Positions 47,535-59,507 of a stretch of 64,000 bases of DNA are shown here, in pieces (within the stretch, counting starts at the first letter, position 1; each line of letters opens with the position of its first letter). Below the pieces are notes generated by a model. That model was not told the DNA's origin and made no database searches. It saw nothing but the letters and a program-made list of their open reading frames with translations. The position numbers and the translations under genes were made by a program. Location: assembly GCA_016806645.1 (NCBI GenBank), contig JACSYO010001271.1:1-64000 (forward strand), given 5' to 3'. This DNA comes from Ophiodon elongatus (Eukaryota > Chordata > Actinopteri > Perciformes > Hexagrammidae).

Positions 47535-49319
47535 GACTGGCCTTTTTTTAAAATAGTTTATTCTACTCTTTTTCTTTTTTTTATTAAAATTTTCTTTGTG
47601 AGAACCACTTTGCAACAGTGTAAGTGCTATATAAAGTTATATTATTGGTATTGTTGTTTCTGTTATTATTGTTCATTGTTTTCTATTTTGTCTTTTTTCT
47701 GGCTGTAGAGAGGATCATGTCAGCTCACAGCAAACACCAGATTGACTTGTGAGTCTTCAAGCAGAAATGATGACATCTGCAGAAAGTTCCAGTTTCCTGA
47801 ACATCATGCCATGTCTGTATGAGATTCTGTCCCACCTGTCTTCAGTCCGGACCCAATGACTCAGATACCAGTCTTGTCAAGGGTAATTAGAGGTAAGCGG
47901 TGGTACAGTTCAGTGTAGCAAATGATAGATGCAAGCACAACTCAAACTTCACTCAATGGATCATCCTCAGGTCCATGGTCCGAGCCAACAGCTTCATGCA
48001 AACATAGAAGAAATCATTAAACTGGAATATAGTTTTGCATTCGTAAAAAAATAATTTAGTGCTCTGGTATCCCCCTTAAATTTCGTTTCACGTAGCAGTA
48101 ACATTTCATTAATTCTAGGGCATATCCTCATGGGTACTATCTTTCACAAAATTCACCCAAATGGGTTTGCACCTGTGTCTTTGCACACAAGTGGTCCGTA
48201 CAGTGCACTCTTATGTTAATTTGATGGTAAATGCAGGGGACATTGTTTCCCATTGGACTGGACTATACAGTTTGATTTTTGTTAATGAGAAGGCAGTTAT
48301 ATTAGCTATTGTACACTGAGTATTTCAGTTATTCAAATGCAATAAAAATCCACAACAGGATACAGACTACTGTATTCTAGTTTCTCTTTTTTTTTTCTTT
48401 TTTTTTTTGCAACAATAATTGTGTTATTGCTTTTAGAGGTATTTAAAAGGGTCTTAAAAGTCTTTGAATTTGAAAAAATACATGCCAAAAATGTATAGAA
48501 TTAATAAGATGTGCAGATACCCTGGTTGTTAAAACGTGATGATAGTTTTGATTGCTTGAGTGGAGGCATCTGTGTATTCAGGCTGCAAGATGACAGAAAT
48601 TAAACGCATGTCGATGATGCCTTTGTGCTAAAACGTGTCCTTTTTTAACATTCGACCTGATACTGATTAATTTTTATTAACTATAAAGGTGACTTACAAA
48701 ATGATATTCCAGAGTGCTGGTTTCTTCTAGGTCATTGAAGCTCAGTTTAACACCAGAAGGCCGTAAATGTTTCTCTGTGTAGGCATCATGCTCAAGCACG
48801 GCATCAATCTAACTTTGCCTTTGTTTCTGTTATTGGGCTGCAGAGAGGATCATCCCAATCCACGGTGAACACCTGACGGTCAACCTACGAGTCCTCTAGC
48901 AGAACTGGTGAAAACACACGTTTTAAGTTCCCAGCTTCCAGAACTTCAGGTGTCCGTGAGAGACTCTATACCATGTTGGGTGCCCTCTTCAGTCAGGTCT
49001 GGACACAGCGACTCATTTCTCTTGATCAACTCAGGGCAAGTGGCTAATCTTCATGGATTATCCTTCATATATGTCCACATGGTGTTTCTTCAAGATCTCA
49101 ACAATGCTTTGTGAGTATACTGTACAAGTTATTGGATCAGTTCAACCTGTTTTTCACAGAGAATGTTAGTTTCTTAAGGTTTATCAACAATGGTCTGTAT
49201 CTTGATTTACAATGGGCTTTATTTGATATTTCATTTGTAATTTACAATAAATTGGTTGACTGTAAAATCTATGCCAACCATTTGTTATACGTTATACGTT
49301 GTACCATATTCTTTTGCAA

Positions 49320-49650
49320 TGGAATTCTGGCAACCACAGTTGTCTGCAATTTACTTGGAACTTTGTAATAAAATACTGTAACTCATACAGTTGTACTGTG
49401 TTTATCTCTGAGAAAGACTGTAATTAGGTTCACAGTATAACTGCTGTTTTTAAAAAAAGTCATACTGTAATGTCGTATACATTCTCACATTATTTTTTAC
49501 GGTAAGATTCTGGCAACCACAGCTGCCAGTAATTTTCCGTATATTATAAAAAGTCATACCGTAATGTATATATTCTCACTTTATTTTTTGATGGTGAATT
49601 ACTGGCAACCACAGCTGCCAGTAATTTACCGTATATTACACGGATTCTTT
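49320..49650 (+). repeat. 3' subterminal repeat array (~93 bp units)
   Basis: CTGGCAACCACAG starts at 49327, 49510 and 49602, and GTCATACNGTAATG at about 49459 and 49553. Two units are close (offset 92-94) and one is a diverged partial. Confidence 0.8.
49367..49372 (+). terminator. AATAAA polyadenylation-type signal
   Basis: AATAAA follows the last candidate exon and precedes TGTGTTTATCTCTG. It lies just inside the 3' subterminal repeats. Confidence 0.35.
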
Positions 49651-49665
49651 TTTTTTTACAGTGTA

Positions 49666-50342
49666 CGGACAGAACACAATATTTTCTATCTGTAGTACAA
49701 AGTTAGAACACCTCAGATGCAATGAGAAATAAACGGGCCGTCTTTTGTATGAAGCTTTTCCTTTCATATGCTTTCCAATGTAACGTTTCCATGAATGTAG
49801 CATTGCATCTATCACAGCTGAGACACAAGTGCACACCGCGTTGGAATGACACATGTTGATGCAGTGCACCGAACATCCCTGAGCCTTCACCTTCTCAGCA
49901 GGTGTTTATTTTCTTTAATTATAATCATGCGGATATGAAGTGAATAGAATTGAATAAACAAAGCCTTGAGCCAAAGCGTGGATTCTATTTACAGTGGATA
50001 ATTGGTATGGGTATGTCTAGACTCTAGCCTATTAGACACAGCTTAGCCGACCACGCCGCCGCTGATACCATTGCTCGTATTAATCTGAGCAAATAATGAA
50101 ACGGAGAATGAAAAATGCACCTGAGGCAAATCTGCGGGTTCTCCCCGAGAATAATAAGCGGAAAACAAAGATGACAAGCTCTCCGCCGTGATGCATCAAG
50201 GAAGGAGCGTGGGTCACACGCTGATATTCACAGCATCTGTTAAAAGATAGATGGATCCCCCCTCACCCCACATCTTTCTCGCTCAACTCTGCCTCTGCGT
50301 CTGTGAGGAGGACATACGATGCGTGGCGTACATACACACAAG
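49666..50342. other. unannotated non-coding sequence
   Basis: Repeat-free sequence of balanced composition with no exon. The stretch 50060-50220 could be a conserved element, which is untestable here. Confidence 0.4.
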
Positions 50343-50384
50343 TGGTGGTGTGCTGTTACGTAACACCGTAACAGCACACCACCA
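50343..50384. repeat. perfect 18 bp stem, 6 base loop hairpin
   Basis: TGGTGGTGTGCTGTTACG, loop TAACAC, then the exact reverse complement CGTAACAGCACACCACCA. No U-tract follows and there is no gene upstream, so it is not a bacterial-type terminator. Confidence 0.95.
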
Positions 50385-53300
50385 ACGTTGTGGAGCTGTA
50401 CGAAGGTGCTTTTTCAAATCTGAGATAGAGTTCTGTACAGCTGAGTAGCATATCCATATTTCAGACTAGACAAATGTCAGCTGCTCCGTCTCTACTCTAC
50501 TGAATTTGGGGAAGCTTACACCCCATTCGGTGTTATCTTTGGCAAACTCGTAGTTCATTCTTCCTCACTTCTGTCTCTTTTTAACTTTTAAAGGGAAAAA
50601 GTACGACTGCGAGAGAAGGCATGTAAGGTAAGCAGCGATGGCGTGCTATTTTAGAGCGAAGTAACAGTTCTCCATCTCGTGTCAAAGCCTTTCCAACAGT
50701 TTCTCCGTAAAAAGGTGAGAAGTGTGTGAAAGCTCGAAAGCTGTCACAGCCTCTGCCTGGACCCCCCAAAGGGCAAACCCCGGTGCCGGGTGTCGTGGCT
50801 TCACTGCCATCACAGTGAGCGTGGGACTCCCGCTTATTGACCCCGTGTGTCTCAGTGGGCTTTGACATGTTGGTTTTGAATGGTGTGGCTTAAAGTCTCT
50901 CGGCCGCCTACAGGCATGGCTGAGTAAACACAAAGCCTGTCCATGTGCCCGTGGGAAAGGTCTCCGATGGATCAATTGTTAAAGAGCCATATTAAACTGT
51001 GGATTAGACCGGTAGGATGAGTTTAAATTATTACGATCTTCTATTTCTCGTGGCTATTGAGGCAAACCATAGCACTACGCACATACACTCCTGTGTTTTA
51101 GGATAAAAAATGTATTCTGTTTGTTTTCTACAAAATCTAATAATAATAATAGTAATAATAATAAATATAATAGCAATAATGCTCAAAACGTCACCATCAA
51201 CTGTCCGTTATGTCCTTTTTCCCTGAATAGTTGACTCCTTCTAAAACGGCGTACTCAACATAGCACCAAAGGCATTCTTTAAAACACCACATGGGAATCT
51301 GTCCTCTGACATCTCACGCTCTCCGTTCCCCCTCCAGCACATGGCAGTGGTGGCTGGCTGTGCTTTGCCTCCAAGGGTCCAGTACCATAAGCAGTCACTC
51401 GGAGGGGATGAGGAAGCTGTTTTTAATGATCCCCAGAGACAAACCAATATATTTACCATAATCCCAAGCCTGAGGGAGCATCAACTTCTAATCACCTCTA
51501 TCTTCCCTCCCCAGTGCAGATAGAGATCAGTGCGCATTATAAACCTCATAAAGCACCAGGCTTTAAGATGAATCTCTCTCTCTGTCTGTCTCTGTACTGA
51601 ATGGCTTATACATACTGCTTTGTGGCGTGTTGTTGTTTGATTAATGTTTTTCACACCATTTGTTTTCAGAGACAGGATGTGATCATAATGATGTTGGAAG
51701 TAAGTTATTTTTCACTTGAAGAACAGTCAAGTGACCGTTGAAATCTTTGCCGAGGTGCATCGAACATTTTGGGTCGTACCACAGAGGAAGGAGATGGAAT
51801 TAGAAAAGTATTTTCTTGTCACAGAAACATTCTGACTTACCAAAGATGGGCGTTGGAGTAAGACTGATTTACCACGTTGTTTCACTTGACATCATCCGTT
51901 TTTACATTCACGTTTATTAATGCTCATTTTGAAAGTGTCGCCTTTGGAAATGCAGTATGGAAACGGCAGATCTGATGAAATGCCCTTGATTATAAAAACA
52001 AACAAACAAACATTGTGCTCGCCTAAGGTCTTTTATTTCTTTGTCGAAAAAGAGTTGATGTGTGAAATGGGTTATGGAAGGCCTTTGCCGAATCAATTCT
52101 AATGTAGCGAATATTTAACTCACGTGACAGATCAGCTGTTTTCTGCTGTCAGCGTCTTCTCAGATATTCCCATAATGTGCAGAAGCTTGTCTTCGTCCTG
52201 GACAACATGAAGCATTAGTTGACATGAAATCACAATTAAAACTTGGTCAGTTGAAACGAATTGCTGATTCTTTCTCTCGTAGATGGCGCCAACTTCTGGC
52301 AAAACTACTCTGGAATTATTAGCTCCAAAACAGTTGAAGGAAAATGTGCCTAATCTGCATTTCTTTCTTTTTTTTTTGCGGCATTCCAAAAGTTTACTTA
52401 AAATTCACTTGAAAATTGAATGGAAACCGGTTATTGTCATCATGCTAGCAATTTTCTGTTTGGAACTCTTTGCTATTTTGCCCTCACCAATAAATGGCGA
52501 GTGATGTAGCCATCCCACTGATATTTTCATTTTCAGTTGATAGAGAAGCTTTTGCAGCTGTTGCAGTTAATGTAATATTTGTCTTGTTTGAACATAAAAT
52601 AAGAGTATTTTTGTCCACTCACAACAGCCTACATAGGCGTGTTAGTCTCATTATCTTCCTGGCATAGTCTAGTTCACCTCTACGAGACTCTGATTGAGGT
52701 TTGAAGCCGTTTCGCTAGCACCATTGTTAATGACTGTGTTCAACATGTGTGACACAAGGTCTAATGTCTGCCTTGAAGAAGATCTATTGCTCCAATAAGA
52801 AGATATCAAGGAGTCTTGACCTGCCTCATCTCCCTGTATCTAAATCTAGGGTTGAGCATACATCTGAATTTCCAAATAACCCCCAAAAAAAGAAAGCGGT
52901 TTAGCTCTAAACCCAATCGCCTGGCTTCACATTGCTCCCTCAGAAGCCTGTGGGTGACAGAGATGCTTTGACTCTTTACTGTCTTTTTCTTTCAAGCAAT
53001 CAATTGCTGTTTCTGTCATAAATAATAGAATAGATAGAAGATGTAGCACAACATTATGGTCTCTTGATAGTCTCTTGAGGGTTTCTTCATGCGGTAACGA
53101 CAGACATCTTTCAAAGCTGATGGCATAATAATTTGCTGACGATAAAATGCGACACAAAGTGCATTTAATAAAAAACCATACTCTCTTGCAAGGTGGATTT
53201 TAGGAAGTATTCAATTTTTTTGGGATTTTGGGAGCTACTTTTTGAAATCATCAACTATTGATTTTTTTTTTTCTTTTCCTCCCCGTTCCCGGATTTAAAA

Positions 53301-54278
53301 GCCTTTGCATTCAGGCCGTCACTTCCACTTGTGACATGAGTCATTCATCAACAGGCTCAGGCCATCATTATGTCATTCCCCTCTGCCTCACAGCAATGAA
53401 TGAATGCCAGCCACTGTGCCCTGATGGACCAATCGCTTGTACTTGCACTGCCTAACTTCCGTGCTCACTTTACATAATTACATGTGTGATACAGTAATTA
53501 CCTCAAATATGTGCCATTTAGTTCATCCAGAAAATGAATAATTGATCTTGACTTCCTGTACTGCATAGCCACTATTATCTGCATATTAGGCTCTGTAATG
53601 GTTACATATTGTGTGAGCGGGGCATTTCAACAGGTGACAGACTGTGGGAGGACGGAGGAGAGTAGTACCAGGTCATGGGCCAGCCATCAAATCATGATGT
53701 GGCCAAATGAAGTTTTTTTTAGAGAACAGTAATTGGGTTATAGGTTTGTACAAGGAGGAGAACATTTCTCTTCCTGGGGGGAAAATTGTTGGTCGACCAT
53801 ATTGGCAGATCAAGCAAATTAATCCCTTCTTTATTTTTAATCCCTTTCCTTATCATAAGATTATGAAAATCCAGATCCCTCCCTCCTCTCAGATATTAAA
53901 TTGCACCCATAATATAACTCCTGGCTTAAAGAGAAAAAGAGGACGTAAAAAAACAAAAAAAAACAAAAAAAAAACAGAGCCCAGGCCTCCAGCCCTCGCA
54001 GATCGTGGCTCAAGTGCTCTTTGTTTTGAATTTCTTTCAGTAATTTCTAATTCCTCCACTCTGTGAGCCTGGTCAACTGCGCCATGAATAATGTCAGGGG
54101 CAGCCAGGCCTTGGTATTCAGCAGTTGACAAGCTGCTTAAACAGAAGCAAATTGGGGAAAAAATAGCTTTCAAATGCACTTTCATTCCTGTGTGCGGGGG
54201 AGAGGTTTAGGCAGGGTTATTTTCTCAGCAGAGGGCGTTTTCCCTCTGACAAGAAGTCAGCCTCTCTCACTCTAGCCG
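50385..54278. other. 3.9 kb of unannotated non-coding sequence
   Basis: The longest frames (95-119 codons, for example 50581-50868 minus and 53707-54066 plus) show no domain. (AAT)n-like sequence lies at 51140-51180. A-rich runs lie at 53946-53975. The part 53980-54190 is of higher complexity. No recognised repeat family. Confidence 0.45.
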
Positions 54279-54315
54279 CTGTGTGTGTGTGTGTGTAGGT
54301 GTGTGTGTGTGTGTG
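54279..54315. repeat. interrupted (GT)n microsatellite
   Basis: GT run of about 37 bases broken once by AG at 54297-54298. Confidence 0.95.
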
Positions 54316-54667
54316 GCTGAATTCTTTGGTTCTACAATGTGATGACCCAACCGAGGCACCTAGTGCATCACAGTGCATATAACAGATCACCTTCAGGATC
54401 GGACCTCGTTGTGCATTTTCTACTGAAGACCATTGAAGTACATATTGTATGCAGATGGAAGAAGTACCACAAACAAGTACCGTATTTGAGAAAGACACAC
54501 CAGACATGGTCCAAGAGAAGGAAAGCGACTCTGAATTCACCACGACCCGAAGTCAAACTTTAGCCGGTTTAATTGCTGTGGCAGTTCTATTCACACTCGT
54601 CCTATAAAGCAGCCCAACAACAGCTGCAGGTGGAGCAGGTGGAGCAGGTGTTTAGCGAAGCCACACA

Positions 54668-54745
54668 GAGGCCCAGTGGTTAATGCTGAGGCCTCACAGT
54701 TTCTACCCGTGTCCACGTGGTTTACTCCGGTTTTCCCACACTACC
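54668..54745 (+). repeat. fragment of a dispersed teleost repeat (CACGTGG / TCCGG signature)
   Basis: GCCCAGTGGTTAATGCTGAG, GCCTCACAG, CCCGTGTCCACGTGGTTTAC and TCCGGTTTTCCCACA are diverged forms of a widespread vertebrate/fish repeat that I recall as GTGGTTAGC, GCCTCACAG, CCCGTGTCNGCGTGGGTTTC and TCCGGTTTCC. The central part of the consensus is deleted. Confidence 0.6.
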
Positions 54746-55380
54746 AATCATGGCCAATAATCATTTTGAATTGAATTCTTGAATTCTTGAATTAGAGTTA
54801 CGAGGAAGACGATGTTGATAAACGGACCTCGACACGGGAAAAGTCAGACTAGTCTACCTTCAAAATTATTATTTTTTAATGAATATGTGTATTGGGAAAG
54901 AAAAATACAAACAAAATGGGGAAACTCTATTGCAAGATATATTATGCAAGATAAGGATTTAAAAAAAGTGGTGTTTTTGTAAATTGACATTTTGAATGAA
55001 AATATCTTCCTCGAGAGGAGGACCAGCGCGTAAATATTTTACCTTTTGCTTTCTATTATTTTTTGATCTATGATGAACATGCTTTGTTGCTAAAAAAATC
55101 TACATATTAAGTAATACACCTTATTATATGTTATGATTTTAGATAGTATTTGTTGCCCCAATCCAAATAAATCTTGTCATTATGTCAATTTCATAATATT
55201 TAAAAAAGAATGTCTTTGAAAGATTGTTTCTATTAATATCAACGGTCACTGTCATTCAACAGACATTTAATCCTTTATTTCTTTTTGATTAAATGATTTG
55301 AGACAGATACAGGCTTAGATACAGGTCTATCCAACTCCCACTTTAGTCTACTTGTCAATTCAAGTAGCCTAATAACTTTG
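54746..55380. other. unannotated AT-rich sequence
   Basis: Very AT-rich with no open frame. A short GAATTCTT run lies at 54773-54795. No other feature is recognised. Confidence 0.5.
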
Positions 55381-55475
55381 GTGATCCCAACTTTCTACAC
55401 AGCGCCATCATCAGGTCTAAATTTTAATTTGTCTGATACTATGGTTTATGAAATTCCCATCAGCCTCCATGACTA
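55381..55475 (+). repeat. percomorph repeat fragment, second copy
   Basis: CAGCGCCATCATCAGGTCTA, AATTTTAATTTGTCTGATAC, TATGGTTTATG and ATTCCCATCAGCCTCC match the family at 14030-14200, with a deletion after TTTATG. Confidence 0.65.
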
Positions 55476-57032
55476 GAAATATGAAAAATAGAAAAATGAA
55501 TGTCTTTGCGGTGTACAAACGCAACCAGCAGTAATGTTTATCAGCCGCCTGGTGTTTGCCTCACGAGTTGGTACAAATACAAAATGTCAAATGTATCCAA
55601 GTGCCACAGTGATTAGTATGAAACGCAATGAAAAGTAATCAATTGCAGCTCTGCAGACGCGTATGGTAGTACAGCCCGCCACATTCAGAGCCAGGAACAG
55701 GACGCTGATAGTTGGAACAAACAGTAAGTGATGCTCAGTCCGACTACATCTCAACAAACTAACATCATTTGTTGCATCGGATACGAGTCAATAATATTAT
55801 AAATGGCGGATGTAGTCGCGTACGTGATTACGCTACGCAAAACTACAAAAATGTCGGCGAGGCCACGATTATCTAAAGGAGTGATGAGGCACACAATAGA
55901 GGCTGCGTTAGTACTTTTACATAAGTACATTATCTGAGAACTTCTTTCATCAGTGGTTATAGGTGGTTATCTGGCTATTAATTATTTCTTGTTTTTTTGG
56001 GAAAAGTATGTGTTTGTGTGTGTGTTTCAAAGAACTAGTCATTGCAAGTTCATTTAGACATTCAGTCAACTGTTGCCTTGCTTTTTTCTTTTTTTTGACA
56101 CATACACAGCATCTTGTCATACATGTGATGTCTTGACATGTATGTATGTATGTATGCTGACATCCTTCTCTGTTGGTCGTCCTTTCGGTCACTGTGGATA
56201 TTGCTTCTGCTGCTCATGCTCCTGCAGATTCACTATATAGCAATTAGTTAGTTAGTTTGTTAATTTTGTGTCACACCATTTTTGTTCACACGTGTCAGCT
56301 GCCACATGGGGGATGTTAAGAGTAAATAGGTGAAGAATTCTAGAATTGTTTTTTAATGTTGCATGTAGATTTGAACAGTATTCAGAGTAGACCCGACTAA
56401 AGCCCTCGGTATGTGTGTTTTCTGATTCTAGTGCCTCCAGCAATGAACTAATACAACTTGTTAGAATACAATTGTCGCTCTGTAATTACCTGAGAACTCA
56501 AGCGCACAACCTTCAAAAATCTCACGCGGACTCGCTTTCAACGGAACTGAACTTGGACCTCGATGATTAATGCACGTCGCCACCAGTGGCTTCTACTGTA
56601 GACAGCCTGTTGGCACCTTCGTGACAGGAAAAACAGGCTGTACATCAAATCATGTGAGCGCTTTCTCTGCCGCCTCATGTCTCGGGTTAATGCGTACATT
56701 AATTGTTTGACTCTTTACAGAGGGCAGACAAGAGAAAGCCGCGGTACCTGCCATTGGCGGCGTTGGGGCAGCTCAATGAAAACGCTGCATCATTAGCACA
56801 TTATTGGTTCGCTAAATGCCACGCGGCCACGAGGGGGACACTGAACCATTGGGACTCAGCCTCCAAGCCAAGCTCTCATTTTGTGTCAGTCGGCTTTGAC
56901 CTCTCAGAAAGGCTCGCCGGAGATCGTTATTAACCTTTCTGCATGAAGGGGAGTCCGCGCGTTTCTGTGCACGTGTGTGCTACATATTTACTGTACGTTT
57001 GTGTGTTACTCGAGTGTATGCATAATGAGACT

Positions 57033-57034
<2 letters not shown>
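55476..57034. other. unannotated non-coding sequence
   Basis: Short frames only. The block 56460-56930 is richer in GC and CpG and repeat-free, compatible with a regulatory element or a lost exon, but no splice-flanked coding exon is convincing. A TATG run lies at 56139-56155. Confidence 0.4.

Positions 57035-57100
<66 letters not shown>
57035..57100. repeat. (GA)33 microsatellite
   Basis: Uninterrupted 66 base GA run. The long minus-strand Ser-Leu frame across it is an artefact. Confidence 0.97.
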
Positions 57101-57103
<3 letters not shown>

Positions 57104-57200
57104 GGGACACCCAGAGAAAGAGAGAGGGGAAATAAAAAGAAATGGAGTGTACTCGTAAATCAAGTCAAGGTCCAGCCAGTTGCTGCTGCCACTGCAATTC

Positions 57201-57345
57201 TCCCCTCCAACCCCCCCACCTCCCTCCTCCCCTCCCCTCCGTGTTTCCCGACATTTGACGCTTCCATCTTCTCCTCTTTTAATCTCATCAACCTCAACAA
57301 GTGCAGCAGGAGGGGGGGTAGAAGGGCGAGGGGGGAGGCGGCGGG
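57201..57345. other. C-rich block followed by G-rich block
   Basis: Plus-strand C runs at 57201-57240 (TCCCC, ACCCCCCCA, TCCCTCC, CCTCCCC) put G-quadruplex potential on the minus strand. Plus-strand G runs at 57309-57345 (AGGGGGGGT, AAGGGCG, AGGGGGGAG, CGGGCC) put it on the plus strand. The two blocks can partly pair. Confidence 0.6.
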
Positions 57346-59507
57346 CCGTCCGCTGTGTCAGATGAGGTCTGTCGATATCTCTCATCAAACAGGAGCTGAT
57401 CAAAGGTCTGCCTCTGCCCATGCAGGCGCAGGGATTAAGCCACATCATGCACAACCTCCTTGACGGAAAAAAAGCCTCTCCACACGAATAAAGAGATTAA
57501 GTCAAGAGTGAAATCTAATTCAAGGGGAATTGTTGAAACGGGGGGGCCGCCAAGTCGTGCTCTACACCTGACCACGTCTGTGTGAGCGTGATGCATCTGT
57601 AAGCTTTGTTGCGCGTTAATAGTTACAAGCTGGTGTTTTGTCAACGGATGAACTCACTCGATGAAACGAGATTAATTTAATTTGTTTTCAGCCAATGTGG
57701 TGATTTAACAGCGCACTTCACCACCAAACGCTTTGCTGTCCTAAAGAATGCAAATTTCGAGAACAATTTAGAAAATATTCTAATTAAAAAAATTATATTG
57801 ACACAAACCTCCAAGTAATGAGTTGTATTTATGATTTATATCTGTGTTTCAATTTTTATATTGATGGAAACCCCATTTTTCACATGATTGTTATTTTCGG
57901 CATAAATGTAAAAAATAAATAAAATTGTCCTGCATCAACAAGGTTTAAAGAGACATTGTATATTTAAGTTGTAATATAGGAGGTTGTCCTTGGAGCCCTT
58001 CCAATAATGGCAGACCGTGGCTCTCTGAGGACCAATCAAGACATTATCATTACAGGGCCAATCAGCAGGTGGGATTAGTGAGGCTTTGATCCAAGGACTT
58101 GGCTTTGCTTTCACTGATCCACTCCTCACAAAGTATTTACAGGCTTTGAATTGCCAATCATGTTCCTGTACAACACCACCCGAACGTTGTAGTCTTCTAC
58201 AGACCCAGCAGACCAAGTCATTGTACTGGAGACGTGGGCTGGAATGCCCTGGTAAAGAATTGTTGATGTGTATTGTTGTTAATTTGTTGCTGTATTATTC
58301 TCTATTAGAGCTGAAGATAAACACAGGCTATAGACAGGGATGTAGTGGGGAGTAAACCCACTTTACCACAATGCACTCACCCTATTGATTTGCTCAATAG
58401 ACTGGTCAGTTTTAAATGTTAAAGGTGTAAATTCATAGGATGCATTGCAATCGGAGGAATGCAATTCATATAAGGAGGGAAGAAAATGACAATGACAAAC
58501 GCCTGGTTCAGGCTGACTGTAGCACATTGGAGACATCTGGAAGATGATAAGTGGAAGATGGCCAGGGTCAGAACTTTCCTCGACAGAGGCAGTGCTCATT
58601 GGATGGGAGGGGCCATGAAGCCAGCTGTCTTTAATGTGAAAAAGAATACATGAATGTCAAAAGCATGCTCGTTTAATTAGGTTAATGAAGAGCAGATTTG
58701 ACCTCCTCAAGAGAGTCAATGCAGCAGATATCAAAGACTCACTTGCTTTCTCCCTCAGATTCACTACTACAAATCTCCTCCAACCAAAGACGCAATCTTA
58801 CACTGTCATTGTTTTTGGTGAATAAAACGTATAAAATATTGTAAAAAAACGCGATCTGTGCTAGCCATATATTGTTGTAAAACTGTAAAAACGTTGTTCA
58901 TTATGTCGAGTTAGGTTGCTGCAGCATCTGCATACATCGGGATTGCTGCTATTTTTGAGCAGTTTATTACATGAAAATTGCACATAAAGACTGCCACAGA
59001 ATCCTCTTCTGGATACCTTTTTGTAGTATTATGATTGCACATTTATTCTGCATTTTAAGGGAGTTTAGGTCAGCAGAAAAATATTATTTGTGGATTCACA
59101 AAAACAGGCACAAAGGTACAAAATAAAACGTCTGCATGCTTAAAAACCCACAATGTCGATGCTAACATGCTGATGTTTAGCGGTTAGAATATTTGTTCAT
59201 CTGGTTCTTCATCAGTTGCTCGCCATTGTCTCTTATAGAGATGTCTGCGTGTGTGTGTGCAAGTAAACATACTAACACAGGTGCAGTATTGTCTTGTGCA
59301 GGGGTGTCTGATTCTGACTGTTACAGCAATGTTTAGGTAGAAATAATGCAACAAGTTCTTTATTTTAGGTTCCAAGTTCCAGGTTTTTTTATACATTCAA
59401 AAATTGTTGCCACAAGGCCAAAAATGGGTTGCCAACGTCTCAAAATGGTTGCTTACTGTCGAGCCCTGTTTGGCCAATAACCAAAGCACTGGTTCCCTTG
59501 GCAACAT
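57346..59507. other. unannotated non-coding sequence
   Basis: Frames at most 93 codons with no domain. AT-rich at 57700-57950. GCTAACATGCTGATGTTTAG at 59161 resembles another part of the repeat family at 59508. No exon is supported. Confidence 0.45.

Larger units (their letters stand above)
45960..49394 (+). ncRNA. candidate spliced non-coding transcription unit inside the 6 kb element
   Basis: After a GC-richer leader (CGCCACTTCTACGCGCCGCT), exon 1 would end at 46089 before GTAAGA. Exon 2 lies at 46756-46826 (after TTTCAG, before GTAAGA), exon 3 at 47173-47284 (after CTCTTTCAG, before GTAAAT), exon 4a at 47709-47892 (after GGCTGTAG, before GTAAGC). The terminal exon starts at 48844 (after GGGCTGCAG) and reaches AATAAA at 49367-49372. 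No long frame crosses these exons; a short one starts ATGACGGCTCTTCTTGAG in exon 1. Exons 3, 4a and 4b share sequence. All splice sites are read by eye, so transcription is inferred. Confidence 0.35.
43605..49663 (+). mobile_element. 6.06 kb CACTA-like element with subterminal repeats
   Basis: The left tip CACTGTAAAAAAAAGT and the right tip ending TTTTTTTTTTACAGTG are inverted repeats. TA flanks both (43603-43604 and 49664-49665). Inside the left end, about five diverged ~100 base units carry ACTGTTAAATGTAC and GAAATACACCGTAAT (43610-44180). Inside the right end, ~93 base units carry CTGGCAACCACAG and GTCATACNGTAATG (49320-49650). CACTG tips with subterminal arrays suggest the CACTA/EnSpm group, but other TA-target families cannot be excluded. 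No transposase is seen. The interior instead holds a spliced-looking transcription unit, a GACA array and a nested dispersed repeat, so the element appears non-autonomous or to have captured sequence. Confidence 0.65.

Noticed and set aside
50343..50384. Intrinsic transcription terminator
   Set aside because: No T-tract after the stem and no gene upstream; intrinsic terminators of this type are not used by polymerase II.
56930..57454. Minus-strand frame of 174 codons with a Ser-Leu run
   Set aside because: It crosses (GA)33 and C/G-rich low-complexity blocks and has no family resemblance.
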